A stretch of DNA of 8,422 nt, taken from assembly GCA_947629605.1 (NCBI GenBank), contig CANREK010000048.1, positions 1-8,422 on the forward strand, given 5' to 3'. A model generated the notes under the pieces. The model saw only the letters and a list, made by a program, of their open reading frames with translations, was not told the origin of the DNA and did no database searches. Of the stretch, positions 1-4,198 are shown in pieces. Position numbers and translations under genes: made by a program. Position 1 is the first letter of the stretch, and each line of letters opens with the position of its first letter. The DNA is from an uncultured Clostridia bacterium. Its GTDB lineage: Bacteria; Bacillota; Clostridia; Christensenellales; Borkfalkiaceae.

Positions 1-2
1 CC

Positions 3-272
3 CTCGTGAAATATCCTCATCCGATGCCCAACCTTCCCGTCGGCGGGCTCATGTGGAAATATCAACCCAACTTTAAGGACGGCGTCGCCGCGTGGATCTA
101 TGCGGGCGGTGCGCACCATACCGTCGTCTCCTCCGTCGTCACGGCGCAGCAGATGGTCGACCTCGGCAACATGTGGGGCGTGGAAGTCGTGCTCATCGAC
201 GAGAACACAGAGATCAATTCCTTCAAGGAAAAGCTCATGTGGTCGGATGCCGTTTGGAAAACGAGAAGATAA
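3..272 (+). CDS. araA: L-arabinose isomerase, C-terminal fragment (5' end outside window)
   Basis: This is the last 89 codons of a cytoplasmic enzyme that converts L-arabinose to L-ribulose, the first step of bacterial arabinose use. The reading frame is open to the left edge, so the GTG at position 6 is an internal Val and not a start. Family signatures are the HPMPNLPVGG stretch followed by a W-K-x-Q-P element, then AWIYAGGAHHT. From memory of the E. coli protein, the second His of AHH (bases 117-119) matches the Mn-binding His450. Both proteins then have exactly 50 more residues to the C-terminus, with matching VxxID and FKxxLxW elements. The end is therefore intact. It is followed by a candidate terminator hairpin and a repeat array, so it probably closes an upstream arabinose operon. 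Confidence 0.93.
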   Translation, partial: LVKYPHPMPNLPVGGLMWKYQPNFKDGVAAWIYAGGAHHTVVSSVVTAQQMVDLGNMWGVEVVLIDENTEINSFKEKLMWSDAVWKTRR

Positions 273-278
273 TGCGGA

Positions 279-310
279 ATATGGGGCGACGGTTTTCTGC
301 CGCCCCGTAT
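279..310 (+). terminator. Candidate terminator hairpin after araA
   Basis: ATATGGGGCG (279-288) pairs with CGCCCCGTAT (301-310) over 10 bp, with one G-T wobble and a 12-base loop. It starts 7 bases after the araA stop codon, where an intrinsic terminator would be expected. The downstream T-run is poor (ATCTTACT), so termination may be weak, or the hairpin may only stabilise the mRNA 3' end. Confidence 0.45.
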
Positions 311-324
311 CTTACTGAAAACTA

Positions 325-519
325 CTTGCCTTCCCGTTAGGGAAGGGCGCGCCGCAGACGGAAAAATCTTGCCTCTCCATTCAGGGAGAGTGCCCCGCAA
401 GCGGTAATAACTTGCCTCTCCATTCAGGGAGAGTGCCCCGTAGGCGGTAACAACTTGCCTCCCCCCTCCTTGGGGGAGGGGGGAGGTGCCCCGCAAGGGG
501 CGGAAGGGGGTGGGGTACC
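325..519 (+). repeat. 43-bp-period array of four hairpin repeat units
   Basis: Four units each begin with CTTGCC at 325, 368, 411 and 454, a spacing of exactly 43 bases. Units 2 and 3 are nearly identical; units 1 and 4 are diverged. Each has a first hairpin: CCTTCCC/GGGAAGG in unit 1, CTCTCC/GGAGAG in units 2 and 3, and a perfect 12-bp stem in unit 4 (458-469 with 475-486). A second, CCCCGCAA-containing element follows. In unit 4 it forms GCCCC-GCAA-GGGGC (488-501), and only unit 4 carries the G-rich tail (502-515). The stems differ in sequence while pairing is kept, which suggests selection on structure. The pattern resembles short palindromic repeats widespread in gut Clostridia (from memory, not searched). 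With the hairpin at 279-310, it accounts for most of the gap 273-519. I see no convincing sigma-70 promoter there. Confidence 0.85.
502..510 (+). promoter_or_regulatory. Ribosome-binding site inside the last repeat unit
   Basis: GGAAGGGGG lies 9 bases before the ATG at 520. It forms the 3' tail of the fourth repeat unit, directly after the GCAA-loop hairpin (488-501). It is the only Shine-Dalgarno-like stretch at a proper distance, and it supports 520 as the start of the GH36 gene. Confidence 0.6.
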
Positions 520-2577
520 ATGTTTTTCAAAAAATACATCTTCGGCAGGGCGGCCGTCTATTACGTCGAAGCGCCCGTCGAGGGACACGACAACAAGACG
601 GTCATCGGCCTTGCCGTCTATCCGAATTCGGCCAAGGTGGAGCCTCAAAAGCTCTGCCCCGACAGCCTCGTGCAGGTCGCCTTTGCGGGGGATGAAGCGC
701 TCATCGACTACACTCTCGGCGTCACGATGCGGAACCGCAGTTCCACGCTCCTGAGGCTCGTGGGGCAGAAGCGGAAGGGCAACACCGTCACGACGGAGCT
801 CACCGACGGACAGGGGAATTTCTACACCCATGTCCTCGATTTTGCTCCCGAAACGGGCGTTTTCACCACCCATGTCCGCTATACGAACAGGTCGGACGCG
901 GTGCGCACGCTCGAAATGCTGTCGAGCTTTTCGCTCAGCGGGATCACGTCGCTTGCGGGCGGCGGAAGGAACACGATGGGCCTTTCGCTCACGCGTATGA
1001 CGAGCGCTTGGTCGCGGGAATGCCGCCTCAAAACGGAGACATTCTCTGCCCTCGGCTTCGACATGAGCTGGGCGCGGTACGGCGTCAAGTGCGAGCGCTT
1101 CGGCCAGATCGGCTCCATGCCTAACCGCGGCTACTATCCCTTTGCGGCGGTCGGTGACAAAAAATATTGCCTCGGCGTGCAGATCGAGGCGCCCTATTCC
1201 TGGCAGATCGAGCTCTACGAGGAAAAGGAGAGCTGTGCACTCTCGGGCGGTCTCGGCGACTACGAATTCGCCCATTGGCGCAAGGAAATTCTCCCTGGCG
1301 AGAGTTTTGAGAGCGGCAAGGCCTTCTTCACCGTACAGAAAAACCTCAATGCCGTCTGCAATGCCCTCGTGCATGAGCAGGACAGGACGCTCCGCGTTCC
1401 CGCAAGCGAGGAAACTATGCCCGTCATGTACAACGAGTACTGCGCGACATGGGGGAATCCCACCGAGGACCTCATGCTCCGCATGATGGATGCGCTCAAA
1501 CCCTTCCCCGAGATCAAATACTTCGTCATCGACAGCGGCTGGTATAAGCCCGAGGACAGGGGCTGGTGCAACGCCATCGGCGACTGGGACATCAACCGCA
1601 CCATCTTTCCCGACCTCACCGTCATCGCGGAGAACGCCAAGTCGATGGGCATGAAGGCGGGCATCTGGTACGAATTTGAGGTCGCGGGGCGGGACAGCGC
1701 GACGTTTTATAAGGAAGATATGCTTCTCCACCGCGACGGCGCCCTTCTCACGAGCAAAAACCGCCGTTTCCTCGACCTCAGGACGGACGAGGCGGAAACT
1801 TTCTTGCAGAAAAAGCTCTTAAAACAGCTCCGTGACAGCGGATTTGAGTACATCAAGATCGACTACAACGACAACATCGGCATGGGCTGCGACAGCGAGG
1901 ACGGCGCTGCGCTCGGCGAGGGCGGCAGACAAGTGACCGAGGAGAGCCTTGCATGGCTCACAAAGCTCAAAGAGGGGATCCCCGAGCTCGTCATCGAAAA
2001 TTGCTCCTCGGGCGGCAGCAGGATCGAGCCGAGACGCATGCAAATGGTATCCATGTGCTCCTTTTCGGACGCGCACGAGTGCCCCGAGATCCCGCTCGTC
2101 GCCGCCAACGTCTCCCGCGTCATTCCCGCACGGCAGTCGCAGATTTGGGCGGTGCTTCGGAAGGGGGAAGCGGACAGTCGCACGATCTATTCCCTCTGCG
2201 CCGCGATGATGGGCAGAATTTGTCTCTCGGGCGACATCTTAAAGCTCACAAAAGACAAGACGGAGCTCATTCAAAACGGCCTTGCATTCTACGAAAAAAT
2301 CAAACCTATTGTTCGATTTGGCGACATTTTGACGGTCGACAGCACCGTCGAATACTACCGCGACCCCAAGGGCAGGCAGGTGTACATCAAGGCCCACGGG
2401 GACGAAAAACTCGTCATCGTGCACTTCCTCGACGACGAGAGCGAAGTGAAACTCAACATCAAAGGGGAAGCCCTCCTTGCATGCTTCACCGATTTACAGT
2501 TCGAGGCGGGCGAAAAGCTCGTCATCCACGGCGAAAAATTCCATGCGGGCGCATGGCTTCTCAAAAGGGAGAAATGA
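520..2577 (+). CDS. GH36-type alpha-galactosidase (melibiase family)
   Basis: This 685-residue glycoside hydrolase probably removes terminal alpha-linked galactose, or possibly alpha-N-acetylgalactosamine, from oligosaccharides. There is no signal peptide, so it should act in the cytoplasm on imported sugars. The layout follows GH36: an N-terminal beta-sandwich (about 1-290), a TIM barrel (about 300-600) and a C-terminal beta domain. Visible motifs are VIDSGWY (D338), GDW (W356), GIWYEFE (W383), YIKIDYN with the expected nucleophile D448, ENCSSGG (E493, C495), and SDAHE with D517 as the likely acid/base. The usual K-W-D core reads K-I-D, and the SDNTD-like motif reads SDAHE, so it is a divergent branch and the exact substrate is uncertain. 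It is slightly shorter than the roughly 720-740 residues usual for bacterial members. The next gene starts one base after its stop, so the two are surely co-transcribed. Confidence 0.85.
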   Translation: MFFKKYIFGRAAVYYVEAPVEGHDNKTVIGLAVYPNSAKVEPQKLCPDSLVQVAFAGDEALIDYTLGVTMRNRSSTLLRLVGQKRKGNTVTTELTDGQGNFYTHVLDFAPETGVFTTHVRYTNRSDAVRTLEMLSSFSLSGITSLAGGGRNTMGLSLTRMTSAWSRECRLKTETFSALGFDMSWARYGVKCERFGQIGSMPNRGYYPFAAVGDKKYCLGVQIEAPYSWQIELYEEKESCALSGGLGDYEFAHWRKEILPGESFESGKAFFTVQKNLNAVCNALVHEQDRTLRVPASEETMPVMYNEYCATWGNPTEDLMLRMMDALKPFPEIKYFVIDSGWYKPEDRGWCNAIGDWDINRTIFPDLTVIAENAKSMGMKAGIWYEFEVAGRDSATFYKEDMLLHRDGALLTSKNRRFLDLRTDEAETFLQKKLLKQLRDSGFEYIKIDYNDNIGMGCDSEDGAALGEGGRQVTEESLAWLTKLKEGIPELVIENCSSGGSRIEPRRMQMVSMCSFSDAHECPEIPLVAANVSRVIPARQSQIWAVLRKGEADSRTIYSLCAAMMGRICLSGDILKLTKDKTELIQNGLAFYEKIKPIVRFGDILTVDSTVEYYRDPKGRQVYIKAHGDEKLVIVHFLDDESEVKLNIKGEALLACFTDLQFEAGEKLVIHGEKFHAGAWLLKREK
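2565..2571 (+). promoter_or_regulatory. Ribosome-binding site that fixes the start of the pyrophosphorylase gene
   Basis: AAGGGAG sits 7 bases before the ATG at 2579 and overlaps the last codons of the GH36 gene. It favours 2579 over the in-frame ATG at 2477, which would add 34 residues of translated GH36 coding sequence with no family similarity. Confidence 0.75.
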
Positions 2578-2578
2578 T

Positions 2579-3793
2579 ATGAAACAGGTCAGCAGTCTGC
2601 TCTCCGAACGGGGACAGACCCACATTTTGCAGGGGTTCGACGATCTCGCCCCCGATGCGCAGAACGCATTCATCGAAGAGATCGAGAACATCGATTGGGA
2701 CACCGTGGCGCTCTGGAAGCACCCCGAGGACCTCAGCGGCAAGGGGAGAGTGGAGCCCATCGAGGGCCTTTCCCTCGGCGAAATTCAAAAGAGGAGAGAG
2801 GAGTACTTCGCCCTCGGCGCCGACGCCATTCAAAAGGGCAAGGTCGCCTGCGTGCTTCTTGCGGGCGGGCAGGGCACGCGGCTCGGCTCCGACGCCCCCA
2901 AGGGCATGTACGATATCGGCCTCACGCATCCGCTCTACATCTTTGAAATGCAGATCAAAAACCTTCTCGAAGTCTGCCGCGAAGTGGGGGCCGCGGTGCC
3001 GCTCTTCATCATGACGAGCGACAAAAACGACGCTATAAGTCGCGAATTTTTGAAAAAACACGACTATTTCGGCTACCCTGAGGACTACGTTCGCTTCTTC
3101 CGACAGGAGATGGCGCCGAGCGTCGATTTTGCGGGAAAACTGCTGCTCGAAGCGAGGGGAAAGCTCGCCCTCTCTCCCAACGGCAACGGCGGCTGGTATT
3201 CCTCGTTGAAGCGGGCGGGTGTAGACCGCGACTTCCCCAACATCGAATGGTACAACGTCTATGGCGTGGACAATGTTCTGCAAAAGAGCGCCGACCCCGT
3301 CTTTGTCGGGGCGGTCATCGCAAGCGGAATGATGAGCGGAGCCAAGGTCGTGCGCAAGGCGGAGCCCCACGAAAAGGTCGGCGTGCTCTGCCTCGAAGAT
3401 CGAAAGCCCTCGGTCATCGAATACTACGAACTCACCGAGGAGATGGCGAATCTTCGCGGAAGCGACGGAAATCTGAGTTACTGCTTCGGCGTCATTCTCA
3501 ACTATCTGCTCTCGGCAAGGAAGCTCGAAGAGGTCGCGCGGGAGCGCATTCCCGTGCACGTCGTCAAGAAAAAAATCGCACATATCGACGAAAACGGCGC
3601 ATTTGTCAAGCCCGAAACGGAGAATGGGTATAAGTTTGAAACGCTCATTCTCGACATGGTCCGCCTCATGGGCACCTGCCTTCCCTTTGAGGTCGAACGG
3701 GAGCGGGAATTCGCCCCCATCAAGAACAAAGAGGGGGTCGACAGCGTGGAGACCGCGCGTGTCCTTCTCCAAAAGAACGGGGTGACACTGTGA
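2579..3793 (+). CDS. UDP-sugar pyrophosphorylase, eukaryotic UAP1/AGX-like (UDPGP family)
   Basis: This 404-residue cytoplasmic nucleotidyltransferase joins a sugar-1-phosphate and UTP to make a UDP-sugar and pyrophosphate. It belongs to the UDPGP family typified by human UDP-N-acetylhexosamine pyrophosphorylase, not to the bacterial GalU or GlmU families. Motifs in order are the nucleotide-binding loop LAGGQGTRLG (94-103), PKGMYDIGL with K108, NGNGG (201-205), VDN with D231, a GAKVVRKA-type segment, and a C-terminal region with FEVERE and EFAPIKN. All match the human enzyme closely in spacing (from memory). The substrate could be GlcNAc-, GalNAc-, Gal- or Glc-1-phosphate; sequence alone does not decide. 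Its position just behind the GH36 gene suggests it activates the sugar which that enzyme releases, after phosphorylation. The start codon is chosen from the Shine-Dalgarno site at 2565-2571. Confidence 0.85.
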   Translation: MKQVSSLLSERGQTHILQGFDDLAPDAQNAFIEEIENIDWDTVALWKHPEDLSGKGRVEPIEGLSLGEIQKRREEYFALGADAIQKGKVACVLLAGGQGTRLGSDAPKGMYDIGLTHPLYIFEMQIKNLLEVCREVGAAVPLFIMTSDKNDAISREFLKKHDYFGYPEDYVRFFRQEMAPSVDFAGKLLLEARGKLALSPNGNGGWYSSLKRAGVDRDFPNIEWYNVYGVDNVLQKSADPVFVGAVIASGMMSGAKVVRKAEPHEKVGVLCLEDRKPSVIEYYELTEEMANLRGSDGNLSYCFGVILNYLLSARKLEEVARERIPVHVVKKKIAHIDENGAFVKPETENGYKFETLILDMVRLMGTCLPFEVEREREFAPIKNKEGVDSVETARVLLQKNGVTL

Positions 3794-4125
3794 CGGCGGA
3801 ACAACAAAAATTTGTCGAGACGCTCTATGCGCTCAATCAAACGATGAAACAGCTCTTCGAGCGCGGCGACGTCGGCCTCTTTTCGGAGATGAACACGGAG
3901 ATCAAGGAGCTCTATCGCCTTCAACACGGCAGCGACGACCCCATCATGCAGATGATCGACGTCGACTGCGGCATCATCTACAACAATTTCGACATGATCG
4001 TTGCCGTGCTCCGCACGACCGAAAACGGCGAGATCGACCGCGGCGCACAGACGGCGATCAATAAATTTTTGCACAATATCGACGAAGCCGTCGTCGGCAT
4101 CGTCTCGGCGCTCGGCATCGTCTGA
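3790..4125 (+). CDS. Small protein of unknown function, 111 residues
   Basis: I do not recognise this protein. It starts at GTG 3790 inside the overlap GTGA with the pyrophosphorylase stop, which points to translational coupling. A GGGGTG stretch at 3779-3784 could serve as ribosome-binding site. The protein is soluble-looking, mildly acidic and mostly helical by composition, with no signal peptide and no obvious membrane segment. Features include an amphipathic N-terminal helix rich in Q, E and L (about 1-45), a central VDCGIIYNNFD stretch with a single Cys, and a hydrophobic C-terminal tail (AVVGIVSALGIV). The overlap, the codon use matching its neighbours, and an ending 73 bases before the next gene support a real gene. 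It may be a partner of the pyrophosphorylase, but that is only inferred from position. Confidence 0.7.
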   Translation: MTAEQQKFVETLYALNQTMKQLFERGDVGLFSEMNTEIKELYRLQHGSDDPIMQMIDVDCGIIYNNFDMIVAVLRTTENGEIDRGAQTAINKFLHNIDEAVVGIVSALGIV

Positions 4126-4187
4126 AAAATCATAAAGAAAATCGCGGGGCTGAAATTGTTATGCGCCGCGGCGTTCAATAAAAAAAC

Positions 4188-4191
4188 GGAG
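4188..4191 (+). promoter_or_regulatory. Ribosome-binding site of the lipoprotein gene
   Basis: GGAG at 4188-4191 lies 7 bases before ATG 4199. It favours this start over the out-of-frame ATG at 4195, and the protein from 4199 begins directly with a signal peptide. The 73-base gap (4126-4198) also holds a perfect CGCCGCGGCG palindrome (4164-4173) and an A-run (4180-4186). I see no terminator and only a poor promoter match (TTGTTA at 4156-4161), so read-through from the upstream genes is possible. Confidence 0.65.
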
Positions 4192-4198
4192 TGAATGT

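Noticed and set aside
325..519. CRISPR array
   Set aside because: The units are contiguous hairpins with no unique spacers between conserved repeats, and no cas genes are present.
424..1731. 435-codon open frame on the minus strand opposite the GH36 gene
   Set aside because: Its composition follows from GC-biased codons of the GH36 gene, it shows no family motif, and it spans the repeat array. The plus-strand frame has clear catalytic motifs.
2477..2578. Upstream ATG extending the pyrophosphorylase by 34 residues
   Set aside because: It lies inside GH36 coding sequence and lacks family similarity, and a good ribosome-binding site supports 2579.
2561..3772. 403-codon open frame on the minus strand
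   Set aside because: It is an antisense shadow of the pyrophosphorylase gene, with no recognisable motif.
4126..4198. Terminator or strong promoter before the lipoprotein gene
   Set aside because: The only palindrome (CGCCGCGGCG) has no loop and is followed by A's instead of T's. The best -35/-10 pair is weak and would place transcription start almost at the ATG.
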